Below, in pieces: positions 34,189 through 42,812 of a stretch of DNA of 64,000 nucleotides (its first letter is position 1; each line of letters starts with the position of its first letter). The DNA lies in NCBI RefSeq assembly GCF_008271805.1, contig NZ_VSRY01000091.1, positions 62,001 through 126,000 on the forward strand, in the 5' to 3' direction. This stretch comes from Streptomyces sp. TRM49041. GTDB lineage: Bacteria; Actinomycetota; Actinomycetes; Streptomycetales; Streptomycetaceae. A model generated the notes under the pieces. The model was not told where the DNA came from. It was given only the letters and a program-made list of their open reading frames with translations, and did not search any database. Made by a program: the position numbers and the translations under genes.

Positions 34189-35393
34189 TGGTCCAGCCCA
34201 CCACCACGGCCTCCGCCTGGCCCGAAGACCCGGTCCCGCTGTCCCTCGACACCGCGCCCGTACCCGCGTACGGCTCCGGCTCCCTCGCCGATCTGCTGCC
34301 GACCCTGGCGGCCGGGCTCGGTGTCCCCGACTTCGAGCACCGCATCGCCGAGCTGACGCCCGCCGACCGCGTCTGCGTGTTCCTGATCGACGGGCTCGGC
34401 TGGGAGCAGATCAAGGCACACCCCGCCGAGGCCCCCTTCCTCACCTCCCTTCTCGGCTCCTCGCGCGGCGGTACGGGCCGCCCCATCACCGCCGGCTTCC
34501 CCGCCACCACCGCGACCTCGCTCGCCTCCGTCGGCACCGGACTGCCCCCCGGCGCGCACGGCCTCGCCGGGTACACGGTCCGCGACCCGGAGAGCGGCGA
34601 GCTGATGAACCAGCTGCGCTGGCGTCCCTGGACCCCGCCGCGCGTCTGGCAGCCGTACCCCACGGTCTTCAAACGCGCCGACGCCGCGGGCGTCCACACC
34701 GCCCAGGTGTCGTCCCCCGCGTTCCAGGACACGCCACTCACCAAGGTCGCGCTCAGTGGCGGAACGTTCCACGGGCGGCTCTCGGGCGAGGACCGTATGG
34801 ACTTCGCGGCCCGGCAGCTCGCCGCCGCCGACCGCACGCTCGTCTACACGTACTTCAGCGAGGTCGACGGCGCGGGCCACCGGTTCGGCATCGACTCCGA
34901 CGCCTGGCGCGGCCAGCTGATGCACGCCGACCAGCTCGTCCAGCGCCTCGCCGAGCAGCTCCCGGCGCGCTCCGCGCTGTACGTCACGGCCGACCACGGC
35001 ATGGTCGACATCCCGTTCGACGAGGAGTCCCGGGTCGACTTCGACGAGGACTGGGAGCTGCGCGCCGGTGTCGCCCTGCTGGGCGGCGAGGGCCGCGCCC
35101 GCCATGTCTACGCCGTGCCGGGCGCCCAGTCCGACGTCCTGACCTGCTGGCGCGAGGTGCTCGGCGACCGCTTCTGGGTGGCGAGCCGCGACGAGGCGAT
35201 CGCCGCGGGCTGGTTCGGCCCGCACCTCGACGAGCGGGTCCACGGACGGATCGGCGATGTCGTCGCGGCCGCCCACGACGACGTCGCCCTCACGGCGTCC
35301 CTCAACGAGCCGCACGAGTCGGCCATGGCCGGGATGCACGGCTCCATGACCCCGGCGGAACAGCTCGTCCCGCTGCTCGAAGTACGCCCGTAG
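34188..35393 (+). CDS. Alkaline-phosphatase-superfamily nucleotide pyrophosphatase/phosphodiesterase
   Basis: 401 aa, ATG overlapping the DUF5998 stop by one base. Metal-binding and nucleophile motifs of the superfamily are visible: VCVFLIDGLGWEQ (first Asp), TAGFPATTATSLASVGTGLPPGAHGL (Thr nucleophile), YFSEVDGAGHRFG (Asp and His ligands), VTADHGMVDIP (Asp-His). No signal peptide, so a cytoplasmic phosphodiesterase or phosphomutase-like hydrolase; substrate unknown. Translationally coupled to DUF5998 and 81 bases before tdk. Confidence 0.88.
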   Translation: MVQPTTTASAWPEDPVPLSLDTAPVPAYGSGSLADLLPTLAAGLGVPDFEHRIAELTPADRVCVFLIDGLGWEQIKAHPAEAPFLTSLLGSSRGGTGRPITAGFPATTATSLASVGTGLPPGAHGLAGYTVRDPESGELMNQLRWRPWTPPRVWQPYPTVFKRADAAGVHTAQVSSPAFQDTPLTKVALSGGTFHGRLSGEDRMDFAARQLAAADRTLVYTYFSEVDGAGHRFGIDSDAWRGQLMHADQLVQRLAEQLPARSALYVTADHGMVDIPFDEESRVDFDEDWELRAGVALLGGEGRARHVYAVPGAQSDVLTCWREVLGDRFWVASRDEAIAAGWFGPHLDERVHGRIGDVVAAAHDDVALTASLNEPHESAMAGMHGSMTPAEQLVPLLEVRP

Positions 35394-35474
35394 CCGGCCC
35401 GCCCCGCCAGGACCGCCCGCCCGTACCCGCCCTTCCGTTCCCGTACCGCAGACCCGAAAGGCCGTCACCTCACC

Positions 35475-36125
35475 ATGCCCGAGCTGGTGTTCTTCTCCGG
35501 AACGATGGACTGCGGAAAGAGCACCCTGGCGCTGCAGATCGGGCACAACCGTGCGGCTCGCGGCCTCCAAGGTGTCAACTTCACCCGCTGCGACCGGGCC
35601 GGCGAGGGCAAGCTCTCCTCGCGGCTGGGTCTGGTGACGGAGGCCGTCGAGGTCACCGACCACATGGACGTGTACGGCTACCTGGTCGAGCAGCTGTCGA
35701 AGGGCGGCAGGGCGGACTACGTGATCGTGGACGAGGCACAGTTCCTCGCGCCAGAGCAGATAGACCAGCTGGCCCGGATCGTGGACGACCTGGGTCTGGA
35801 CGTCTTCGCCTTCGGGATCACCACCGACTTCCGCACGAAGCTCTTCCCCGGCTCCCAACGGCTGATCGAACTGGCGGACCGGGTCGAGACCCTGCAGGTC
35901 GAGGCCATGTGCTGGTGCGGAGCCCGCGCCACCCACAACGCCCGTACGGTGGGCGGCGAGATGGTGGTGGAGGGGGAACAGGTCGTCGTCGGCGACGTCA
36001 ATCGCCCGGCGGAGGAGGTCGGCTACGAGGTGCTGTGCCGACGCCACCACCGCCGGCGTATGACCAGCGCCGCGGCCCACGCGGGCGCCCTCTCTCCAGA
36101 TGTCCTGCCCGTCACGCCCGCCTGA
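35475..36125 (+). CDS. tdk: Thymidine kinase
   Basis: 216 aa, type II thymidine kinase. P-loop SGTMDCGKST (8-17), the Asp-Glu pair in VIVDEAQFL, the lasso region, and a zinc site built from CWCGARATHNART and CRRHH. It phosphorylates thymidine to dTMP for nucleotide salvage. The start ATG follows GAAAGG by about 11 bases. The gene is convergent with the conservon P450. Confidence 0.96.
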   Translation: MPELVFFSGTMDCGKSTLALQIGHNRAARGLQGVNFTRCDRAGEGKLSSRLGLVTEAVEVTDHMDVYGYLVEQLSKGGRADYVIVDEAQFLAPEQIDQLARIVDDLGLDVFAFGITTDFRTKLFPGSQRLIELADRVETLQVEAMCWCGARATHNARTVGGEMVVEGEQVVVGDVNRPAEEVGYEVLCRRHHRRRMTSAAAHAGALSPDVLPVTPA

Positions 36126-36163
36126 CACCGGCCGCCGAACTGGAGAGAAGACACCCTGCCGGC

Positions 36164-37609
36164 CTACCGCCGCCGCAGGAACCGCATCAGCCGCGCCCGC
36201 CAGGAAGCGCGGGGTTCGGGCCTGGCCGTCGGATCGGGCTCGGGCACCGGGCACCGCTGCTCCGGCGGCATGGCGCTGCTCGCCACGGGTGGCGCGGGCA
36301 GCGGTACCAGCACATCACGGGCTTCCGCGGTCCGCGGAGCGAACTTCACGGGCAGCGCCGTCAGATGCCGGGCCCAGGTGGAGGAGCGCCAGGTGAGCTC
36401 CTCCTCGGGGATGGCCAGGTTGATGTCGGGAAGCCGGGTCAGCAGGATGTCGATGCCGGTGTCGGCGATGACACGGGCGATGTCCTGGCCGGGGCACTCG
36501 TGGGTGCCGGTGCTGAAGGCGAGGTGCGCCCGGTTGTGGTGGACGCGAGTCGAGGAGCTCGGGCGGATGACCTGATCGGCGTTCCCGGCGGCCAGGCCCA
36601 GCATGAGCATGTCCCCCGCCTTGATCTCCTGCCCTCCGAGGGTGGTGTCACCCGTGGCCCAGCGCGCCGGGGTGACCATCAGCGGTGGCTCGTCCCAGAG
36701 CACCTGCTCCACCGCTTCCGGCAGGGTCATCTGGCCCCCGGCCAGCGATCCGCGGAACCGCGGGTCGATGACCACCATACGGAGCACGTTGGCCATGAGA
36801 TTGACGGTCGTCTCATAGCCCGCGAGCAGCATGAGGCGCAGGTGGTGCAGCACCTCCTCGTCGCTGAGGCGGGCCTCGTGGCTCATCAGCACGGATGCGA
36901 CGTCGTGCCCCGGCATGACGCGCTTGGCGGCGACGAGCTGCTCAAGGGTCTCCACCAGCTTGGCGTTGAGGGCGACCGCGTCCGCGGAGCCCTTGATCAG
37001 GTCCCGGCAGTTGCGTACGAGCTTGGGACCGTACGCGTCCGGCATCCCGAGGAGGTGGGTGAGCACGAGCATCGGCAGGTGCTCGGTGAACTGGTCGATC
37101 AGCTCCGCCTTGCCGTCCGCGCAGAACTCGTCGATCAGCTGGTGTGCGAAGCGGGTGATGTGGCGGCGGACCCCGCGTTGGTCGAACTGGTCGAGGCTGG
37201 CCGTGACCGCGCCACGCAGACGCTGGTGGTCGTCGCCGTCGGCGCACGCACAGTCGGGACGCCAGGCGATCAGCGGCAGCAGCGGCGAGTTGGTGGTGTC
37301 GATCTCACCGGTGGTCCAGCCGTGCCAGATACGGGAGTCACGGGTGAACTGGGTCGCGCGGCTCGCCACATCGCGGTTCTCCATGTACCCCAGGACGAGC
37401 CAGGAACGTACGTCCCCCTCGAGCAGGACGGGCGCCACCGGACCGTGGGCCGCACGCAGCTTCTCGTACAGGCCCATGGGGTCGGTCTCGGCAGCCGGTC
37501 CGTAGAGCCGGGCCACTCCGCCGGCTCCTGTGGCGGTGTGGGCCGGGCAGCCCGGGGGAGGGGTGAGCCCCGGATCGGTTGTGGTGTGGTCAGAGGACGG
37601 GACGGTCAT
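36164..37609 (-). CDS. Cytochrome P450, CYP157-like, lacking the ExxR motif
   Basis: 481 aa. The heme loop AFSTGTHECPGQDIA is intact (Cys372) and the I-helix AGYETT at 263-268 has the conserved Thr. The K-helix, normally ExxR, reads EQVLWDEPP (301-309): the ExxR positions are Gln302 and Trp305. This absence is known from the CYP157 family of S. coelicolor, which also sits in conservons. A C-terminal Pro/Arg-rich extension ends in RASWRARLMRFLRRR, possibly membrane-associating. It is the last gene of the conservon; its ATG overlaps the cvnD stop (ATGA). Substrate unknown. Confidence 0.92.
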   Translation of the reverse strand: MTVPSSDHTTTDPGLTPPPGCPAHTATGAGGVARLYGPAAETDPMGLYEKLRAAHGPVAPVLLEGDVRSWLVLGYMENRDVASRATQFTRDSRIWHGWTTGEIDTTNSPLLPLIAWRPDCACADGDDHQRLRGAVTASLDQFDQRGVRRHITRFAHQLIDEFCADGKAELIDQFTEHLPMLVLTHLLGMPDAYGPKLVRNCRDLIKGSADAVALNAKLVETLEQLVAAKRVMPGHDVASVLMSHEARLSDEEVLHHLRLMLLAGYETTVNLMANVLRMVVIDPRFRGSLAGGQMTLPEAVEQVLWDEPPLMVTPARWATGDTTLGGQEIKAGDMLMLGLAAGNADQVIRPSSSTRVHHNRAHLAFSTGTHECPGQDIARVIADTGIDILLTRLPDINLAIPEEELTWRSSTWARHLTALPVKFAPRTAEARDVLVPLPAPPVASSAMPPEQRCPVPEPDPTARPEPRASWRARLMRFLRRR

Positions 37610-38229
37610 GCGGACTCCTGAGCGGCGGCGAGGGTGCGCAGATAACCCATCAGCGAGAGCAGGGCGTCGCGGCTGGAGGACCGCTCGCGTGCGTCGCAGT
37701 TCATGATGGGTACCGATTCATTGAGGGCCAGGGCAGCGCGCAGGTCCGGAATCGGGTGCTGCGGGGCATCGGGAAAGGTGTTGACGGCCACGACGAAGGG
37801 GACGCGCCGGTCTTCCAGGCGGGTGATGATCTCGAAGCAGACCTCGATCTGCCGGGTGTCGACGAGGACCACGGCGCCGAGAGCGCCCTCGAAGATGCCG
37901 TTCCACAGGAACCAGAAGCGCTCCTGTCCGGGCGTGCCGAAGAGATAGAGGATCAGCTGCTCGTTGATGCTGATGCGGCCGAAGTCCATCGCGACGGTCG
38001 TGGTGTTCTTGCCCGCGGCGCCGGGGTTGTGATCGATTCCGACGCCGGCCTGGGTCATGGTTTCCTCGGTGGTCAGGGGCGGGATCTCGCTCACCGCCCC
38101 GACCATGGTCGTCTTGCCGACTCCGAAGCCGCCGACGATCACGACCTTGACCCCCCTCGCGCCGTGTGGCAGCGGCATGTCCGAGCCGTGGGGGCCCGCG
38201 GGAGAGGAGTCAGAGCTTACGTAGTCCAT
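37606..38229 (-). CDS. cvnD: Conservon GTPase CvnD
   Basis: 207 aa, small Ras/Rab-like GTP-binding protein (MglA-like). P-loop GGFGVGKTT (33-41), switch region TEETMTQAGVG, G3 FGTPGQERF and G4-like VNTFPD in place of NKxD. In conservons it works with CvnA-C at the membrane in a G-protein-coupled-like signalling complex. Its start overlaps the 3' end of cvnC by 20 bases, and its stop overlaps the P450 start. Confidence 0.93.
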   Translation of the reverse strand: MDYVSSDSSPAGPHGSDMPLPHGARGVKVVIVGGFGVGKTTMVGAVSEIPPLTTEETMTQAGVGIDHNPGAAGKNTTTVAMDFGRISINEQLILYLFGTPGQERFWFLWNGIFEGALGAVVLVDTRQIEVCFEIITRLEDRRVPFVVAVNTFPDAPQHPIPDLRAALALNESVPIMNCDARERSSSRDALLSLMGYLRTLAAAQESA

Positions 38230-38566
38230 GGATCACCGCCTCCAGAAGGCCGAGTTCGGGCACCGCTGTGACAGGAACGGGAGCGGTGGCCTCGACCCGC
38301 TCGTCCTCGACGAGTTTGGAGAGCAGCACCGTGACGACGCTGAACGGCAGGCTGAGATGCGCGGACACCTCGGCCACCGACAGCGGGTAGTGGCATATGG
38401 AGAGGATGGCCGCCTGCTCGGGCTGCATACCGGCTTCCGGGTCGGACCTCGATGCGATGAGGGTGACCAGGTCGAAGTTCTCGGCTGTGGGACCGGGGCC
38501 ACCGGTGATGACGAACAGCGGCACGGGATTGCCCTCGTCCCAGCTGCCCTGGTTCTCCAACGTCAC
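38210..38566 (-). CDS. cvnC: Conservon DUF742 protein CvnC
   Basis: 118 aa, GTG start overlapping the cvnB stop (GTGA). Typical DUF742: FVITGGPGPTAENFDLVTLIAS, then a winged-helix-like domain AAILSICHYPLSVAEVSAHLSLPFSVVTVLLSKLVEDERV, ending GLLEAVIHGLRKL. Presumed effector or scaffold between the kinase-like CvnA and the GTPase CvnD. Confidence 0.93.
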   Translation of the reverse strand: MTLENQGSWDEGNPVPLFVITGGPGPTAENFDLVTLIASRSDPEAGMQPEQAAILSICHYPLSVAEVSAHLSLPFSVVTVLLSKLVEDERVEATAPVPVTAVPELGLLEAVIHGLRKL

Positions 38567-38970
38567 ATCGCCTGCCAGATGTCATCACGAGGCGGGCTGG
38601 TCATGTGCTGGCCGATGCGCTGCACCAGCGTACGCATGCGGTCGCCCAGCAGCCCCGCGTCCACCTCCTCGTCGGCCAGCACCGCGAGGTAGGCCCCCGG
38701 TCCGGCCGCCATGAGGGAGAAGTACCCGCCGTCGACCTCGATCCCGACCATGCGCATCGAGCCGTCTCCGTGCGGGAACTTCTGCGCGATGGCCTTCGAC
38801 AGGCTCTGCACGCCCGAGCACGCGGCGGCGATCGCGTCAGCGGTGTCGGTCTCTGTGTTCGCTTGACCGATGCACAGGCCGTCCGCGGACAGCACGATCA
38901 CGTGCCGCACATACGGGACGCTGGTCGTGAGTTCCTTGAGCATCCAGTCCATGTTGGGCAGTGGCGGCAC
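38563..38970 (-). CDS. cvnB: Conservon roadblock/LC7 protein CvnB
   Basis: 135 aa, GTG start two bases after the cvnA stop. Roadblock/LC7 fold: LTTSVPYVRHVIVLSADGLCIGQ, SGVQSLSKAIAQKF, MVGIEVDGGYFSLMAAGPGAYLAVLADEEVD. In MglA/MglB-like systems such proteins regulate the partner GTPase, here CvnD. Confidence 0.94.
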   Translation of the reverse strand: MPPLPNMDWMLKELTTSVPYVRHVIVLSADGLCIGQANTETDTADAIAAACSGVQSLSKAIAQKFPHGDGSMRMVGIEVDGGYFSLMAAGPGAYLAVLADEEVDAGLLGDRMRTLVQRIGQHMTSPPRDDIWQAM

Positions 38971-38972
38971 GG

Positions 38973-40469
38973 TTACTCACCCTTATCTGATGGCTCGCTG
39001 GTCTGGCTGGGAGGGGTTGTGCCCGGTCTGTCGGTGTTGAACGCTTCCCACATCAGGCCCGGCTGCCGGGCCTTGCCGTCTGTGCGGGGGGAGGCGGCCG
39101 GAGCGGCGGGGGGGTGGGGAGTCGTACGGACGACCGGTTTGGGGACGGGCGACTGGCGTCGTCGCTGGGGCAGTCCGTTGGCGGTCTGTCGAACCTCGAC
39201 GGAATCCGCGGCGGCGTCGCGCGTCATCGTCGGCCTCGGCCGGTTGGGCGCGCCCCGGTGCTTCAGGGCGGGCTGTGGGATTCTCAGGGCAGGCTTTCGA
39301 ACTGTGGTGATCAGGTTCCGCGGGACGAGTACGACGGCCCGGACGCCTCCGTACGCGGAGGTGCGCAGGTCGATGGCGAGGCCGTGCTCCTTGGCCAGCC
39401 GGCTGACCACGGGCAGGCCGAGCTGCGTCGTCTCGCCCAGGTCGGCCAGATCCAGGTTGCCGGACGTCGCGTGGGCCATGATGCGGTCGACGCGGTGCCG
39501 GACCTCTTCGGTGAGCCCGACGCCACGGTCCTCGATCTCGATCGCGACGCCGGAGGGCACCTCGCTCGCGCTCACCTGGACCGGGGCGTTCGGCGGGGAG
39601 AAGGTCGTGGCGTTGTCGAGCAGTTCGGCGAGAACGTGGATCAGAGGTTCGGCCCCTGGACCGACCACGGCCACCTCGGTGATCGACTGCAGCTTCACCC
39701 GTGGAAAGTCCACGATGCGTGACATGGCCCCGCGCACCACGTCGTAGAGCGCGATGGGCTTCGACCACTGGCGCCCGGGCCGGGAGTCGCCCAGGACCGC
39801 GATGCTGGCCGCGAGGCGGCCGATCAGGGCGTTGCGGTGGTCGACGTTCTGCAGGCCACGGGAGCCCACGACATCCGTGCCGTGCAGGAGCTGCATCTCG
39901 TGCAGGTCCTTGGCGAGTTGGTGCACGATCGCCTGGACCCGGCGGGCGATGGCCACCAGTGCGCGCTGTGAGGAGTCCCGTGTCCGCTCCTCGGCTTCCA
40001 CGGCTTCCAGGAGCGTCCGCAGGGCTGCCCTGAGCGCGTCGGCGAACTCGCTGTCGAGATGATCCCCGAACGTGGCGGAGAGCATGATCTCCGACGCGGG
40101 CTCTCCCCTCTGCAGCCGGGCGACCGCCGCGGGCAGGAGCTCTTCGGCGAGCCAGACGGTGGTGGTCTGCTGGTCGGCCAGACGCTGGAACAACGCGGCC
40201 TCGCGCTGCGTGTAGTACTGATGCACGCCGGCCGTCGCCCGGGTGTGGCGGGCGGCTTCCGCCGCGCGCGCCCTGCGGGCCGCCTCGGCGGAAGCGATCG
40301 CCGCCAGGACGACCGCGACGAGACCGGACAGCGCGATCGTCGGACGTATCTGTGCGGGGACGGCCATCAGCGCTATACCGCAGGCCCCGGCCAGAACACC
40401 AGGAGGGATGAGCCACGCCGGAGCCACTGCACGTGGCAGGGCTCCAGGGGATGAATCTGCACGAACCAT
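38973..40469 (-). CDS. cvnA: Conservon histidine-kinase-like membrane protein CvnA
   Basis: 498 aa from the ATG at 40469, preferred because AGGGA lies 8-12 bases upstream; the in-frame ATG at 40487 lacks a ribosome site. Two N-terminal membrane segments (AWLIPPGVLAGACGIALMAV, TIALSGLVAVVLAAIASAEA), a helical dimerisation region (AEELLPAAVARLQRGE...), a GHKL ATPase (HVLAELLDNATTFSPP, IEDRGVGLTEE, LGLPVVSRLAKEHG), and a disordered basic/Pro tail. The H-box lacks a clear phospho-acceptor motif. It heads the cvnABCD-P450 operon; its stop is followed within bases by cvnB. Confidence 0.92.
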   Translation of the reverse strand: MVRADSSPGALPRAVAPAWLIPPGVLAGACGIALMAVPAQIRPTIALSGLVAVVLAAIASAEAARRARAAEAARHTRATAGVHQYYTQREAALFQRLADQQTTTVWLAEELLPAAVARLQRGEPASEIMLSATFGDHLDSEFADALRAALRTLLEAVEAEERTRDSSQRALVAIARRVQAIVHQLAKDLHEMQLLHGTDVVGSRGLQNVDHRNALIGRLAASIAVLGDSRPGRQWSKPIALYDVVRGAMSRIVDFPRVKLQSITEVAVVGPGAEPLIHVLAELLDNATTFSPPNAPVQVSASEVPSGVAIEIEDRGVGLTEEVRHRVDRIMAHATSGNLDLADLGETTQLGLPVVSRLAKEHGLAIDLRTSAYGGVRAVVLVPRNLITTVRKPALRIPQPALKHRGAPNRPRPTMTRDAAADSVEVRQTANGLPQRRRQSPVPKPVVRTTPHPPAAPAASPRTDGKARQPGLMWEAFNTDRPGTTPPSQTSEPSDKGE

Positions 40470-40892
40470 CAAGGAGTCCCTAAACATTATGCAATCTGTG
40501 GACTGGGGATGATGCGGTGCGCCGACAGGACTGGTCGGGACTTCGCTAGGCCGAGCGCAAGTGTTCTGACGGGTGCCCCCGATGGGTCCGAGACGGCATC
40601 GGTGGTCACACCTCCCTGGCAGCCGGGCTCCGCCCGCGCGCAACACAGCGTGGTTACTCGCTGTGAGAGCAGCGCAACACGAGTGGGGAGCATAGTCAGT
40701 TCGACATGGCCAGGTGCCTGTGCCGGAACGATAACCGCCACTTGACCGATCCAGGTTGATATTCGATCGATCGAAGTCGATATCGGCGCTGTGGATAGAG
40801 GGAATCGACCGCATGCGGCAGTCGCCGGGCATGGCGGCCGACATCGTCCGGCCGAGCGCTCAGCCGCCGGCCGTCACCCGCGGTTCGCTGGT
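40470..40892. other. 423-bp region upstream of the conservon
   Basis: Relatively A/T-rich and presumably the conservon promoter. It contains the palindrome at 40762-40775. CATAAT at 40485-40490 on the minus strand could be a -10 box, but no good -35 precedes it. No coding sequence seen. Confidence 0.4.
40762..40775. promoter_or_regulatory. 14-bp perfect palindrome upstream of the conservon
   Basis: TTCGATCGATCGAA, flanked by GATAT on the left and CGATATC on the right. About 290 bases before cvnA and 130 bases after the VOC gene stop. Candidate operator. Confidence 0.4.
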
Positions 40893-41660
40893 TCACGCCG
40901 TCCGTACGATCGTGAAGACGGCGCCCTCCGGGTCCGCCACCGTCGCCCGCCGGCCCCCCGCGACATCGTGCGGTGCGTGCAGCACCCGGCCGCCCAGGTC
41001 CACCACCTGCCGCGCGGACGCGTCCGGGTCGGTCACCTCGAACCAGGTCATCCAGTGGGCGCCGCGGTCGCGCGGAAGGGCGTTGCCGACCCCGCGCAGC
41101 GCCGCTACCGGCCGCCCCTCCACGAGCAGGGTCACGAAGTCCATGTCGGCCGAGACGAGCGGGTCCAGCTCATAGCCGAAGACCGTCCGGTAGAACTTGG
41201 CGACCGAGTCGGTCTCCTGTGTCAGCAGTTCGTTCCAGACGGGGGTACCGTGTGTGCCCGCCACCGCCGTCCCCAGGTGGTCCGCGGCCTGCCAGACCCC
41301 GAAGACGGCGCCCGACGGGTCGGAGCAGATCACCATCCGGCCCGCGTCGCCGGCGTCGAGCGGGCCGACGGCGACCGTGCCGCCGCTGCAGTGGATCGAT
41401 TCGGCGGTGTCGTCGGCGTCGTCGGACGCCAGGTACGTGGTCCAGGCGATCGGCAGATCACGGTCGGCCGGGAGCTGGCCGATACCGGCGACCTCCTTGC
41501 CGTCGAGCAGTCCCCGCACATACGGTCCGAGCTGCTGCGGACCCGGCTGGAAGTCCCAGCCGAACAGCTCCCCGTAGAACTCCTGCGTCGCGTCAAGGCC
41601 GTGCACCATCAAGCTCACCCAACAGGGTGTGCCGGGCTTGCGCCGAGTCGCCTCGGTCAT
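40893..41660 (-). CDS. VOC-family protein with two glyoxalase-like domains
   Basis: 255 aa from the ATG at 41660 with GGAGAG upstream; the frame is open far beyond this but only as antisense of the rhodanese gene. Two tandem VOC domains: PCWVSLMVHGLDATQEFYGELFGW (about 12-125) and PVWNELLTQETDSVAKFYRTVFGYE (about 140-250), each ending with a DPSG/DPEGAVF segment. This two-domain form resembles 27-kDa antibiotic-resistance-like and hydroxylase-like VOC proteins of actinomycetes; the reaction is unknown. It is divergent from the sulfurtransferase gene. Confidence 0.9.
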   Translation of the reverse strand: MTEATRRKPGTPCWVSLMVHGLDATQEFYGELFGWDFQPGPQQLGPYVRGLLDGKEVAGIGQLPADRDLPIAWTTYLASDDADDTAESIHCSGGTVAVGPLDAGDAGRMVICSDPSGAVFGVWQAADHLGTAVAGTHGTPVWNELLTQETDSVAKFYRTVFGYELDPLVSADMDFVTLLVEGRPVAALRGVGNALPRDRGAHWMTWFEVTDPDASARQVVDLGGRVLHAPHDVAGGRRATVADPEGAVFTIVRTA

Positions 41661-41886
41661 CGTCACTCTCTCCTCGGACCATCGTCGTGGCCGTGCGGGG
41701 CGGACCGGGCGCACGTGTGCCGGCCAAGCGGCTTCACGCCCCGTCAGATGCTCGCACCGCAGGCCGGGCGGTGCGCCCCGGCCGCGCCGTGGATTGGCGC
41801 GATCCCGCAGGAGGATGCCCGAAATTTCATGCCGCATCCCCCGCTGCCGTCCCGGCGCGGTATGTGTCTGCGCGAGGATGGCATGT

Positions 41887-42738
41887 ATGAAGCCCAACTC
41901 AAGCACCGACTCGAACCCTCTGGTCCCGGCGCACGACCTGGCGGCGGAACTCGGCTCCGCTCCCCGGCCGGTTCTGCTGGACGTCCGCTGGGAGCTCGGC
42001 GGCCCGCCCGGGCGTCCCGCGTACGAGGCGGGGCACATCCCGGGAGCCGTGTACGTGGACCTCGACACCGAGCTGGCCGGTGCGCCGGGCACGGCCGGCC
42101 GCCATCCACTGCCGGACCTCGCGGTGTTCGGCGCGGCGATGCGCGCGGCGGGTGTCTCCGCCGGGTCGCGGGTGGTCGTGTACGACGGAGGCCAGGGCTG
42201 GGCGGCGGCGCGGGCCTGGTGGCTGCTGCGCTGGGCAGGCCACCCCGACGTGCGGGTCCTGGACGGCGGACTCGCGGCGTGGCGGGGTGAGCTGTCGACG
42301 GCGGTGCCGCAGCCGGTGCCGGGCGACTTCGTACCGCAGCCGGGCGGGCTGCCGCTGCTGGACGCGGACGGGGCGGCGGCCGTGGCGCGGTCGGGGCTGC
42401 TGCTGGACGCGCGGGCGGGGGAGCGGTACCGGGGCGAGGTGGAGCCGATCGACCCGGTGGCCGGGCACATCCCGGGCGCGGCCTCGGCCCCGACGACCGA
42501 GAACGTCACCGGGGACGGCCGCTTCCTCGCCCCGGAGGCGCTGGCGGCACGCTTCAAGGAACTGGGTGCCCTGGACGCTCCCCAGGTGGGCGTCTACTGC
42601 GGCTCCGGCGTATCCGGCGCCCATGAGGTCCTGGCCCTGGAGGTGGCCGGCATCAGGGCCGCACTGTACGCGGGCTCCTGGTCCGAGTGGTCCCGGGACC
42701 CCGCCCGCCCGGTCGCCACCGGTCCCGAACGGGGCTGA
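41887..42738 (+). CDS. Sulfurtransferase (rhodanese, two-domain)
   Basis: 283 aa from the ATG at 41887, with GAGG 9 bases upstream. Two rhodanese domains: an inactive N-terminal one (VLLDVRWELGGPPGRPAYEAGHIPGAVYVDLDTEL) and a C-terminal one with the catalytic Cys in VYCGSGVSGAHEVLAL. The CGSGVS loop is closer to 3-mercaptopyruvate sulfurtransferase than to the CRKGVT of thiosulfate enzymes. It transfers sulfane sulfur to cyanide or thiols. Convergent with sepH. Confidence 0.92.
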   Translation: MKPNSSTDSNPLVPAHDLAAELGSAPRPVLLDVRWELGGPPGRPAYEAGHIPGAVYVDLDTELAGAPGTAGRHPLPDLAVFGAAMRAAGVSAGSRVVVYDGGQGWAAARAWWLLRWAGHPDVRVLDGGLAAWRGELSTAVPQPVPGDFVPQPGGLPLLDADGAAAVARSGLLLDARAGERYRGEVEPIDPVAGHIPGAASAPTTENVTGDGRFLAPEALAARFKELGALDAPQVGVYCGSGVSGAHEVLALEVAGIRAALYAGSWSEWSRDPARPVATGPERG

Positions 42739-42789
42739 CGCGGGGCCACGGCTCCACGGGCGGTCCCCGGGCGGGGCTGTGACAGGGCC

Positions 42790-42812
42790 GCGGCGCCCGT
42801 GCGGGGCGCCGC
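42790..42812. terminator. Hairpin between rhodanese gene and sepH
   Basis: GCGGCGCCC / GGGCGCCGC, 9-bp stem with 5-base loop; overlaps the sepH stop by one base. Confidence 0.7.

Noticed and set aside
41661-42557. Long N-terminal extension of the VOC protein
   Set aside because: It is antisense to the rhodanese gene; the ATG at 41660 has a ribosome site and begins the VOC domain.
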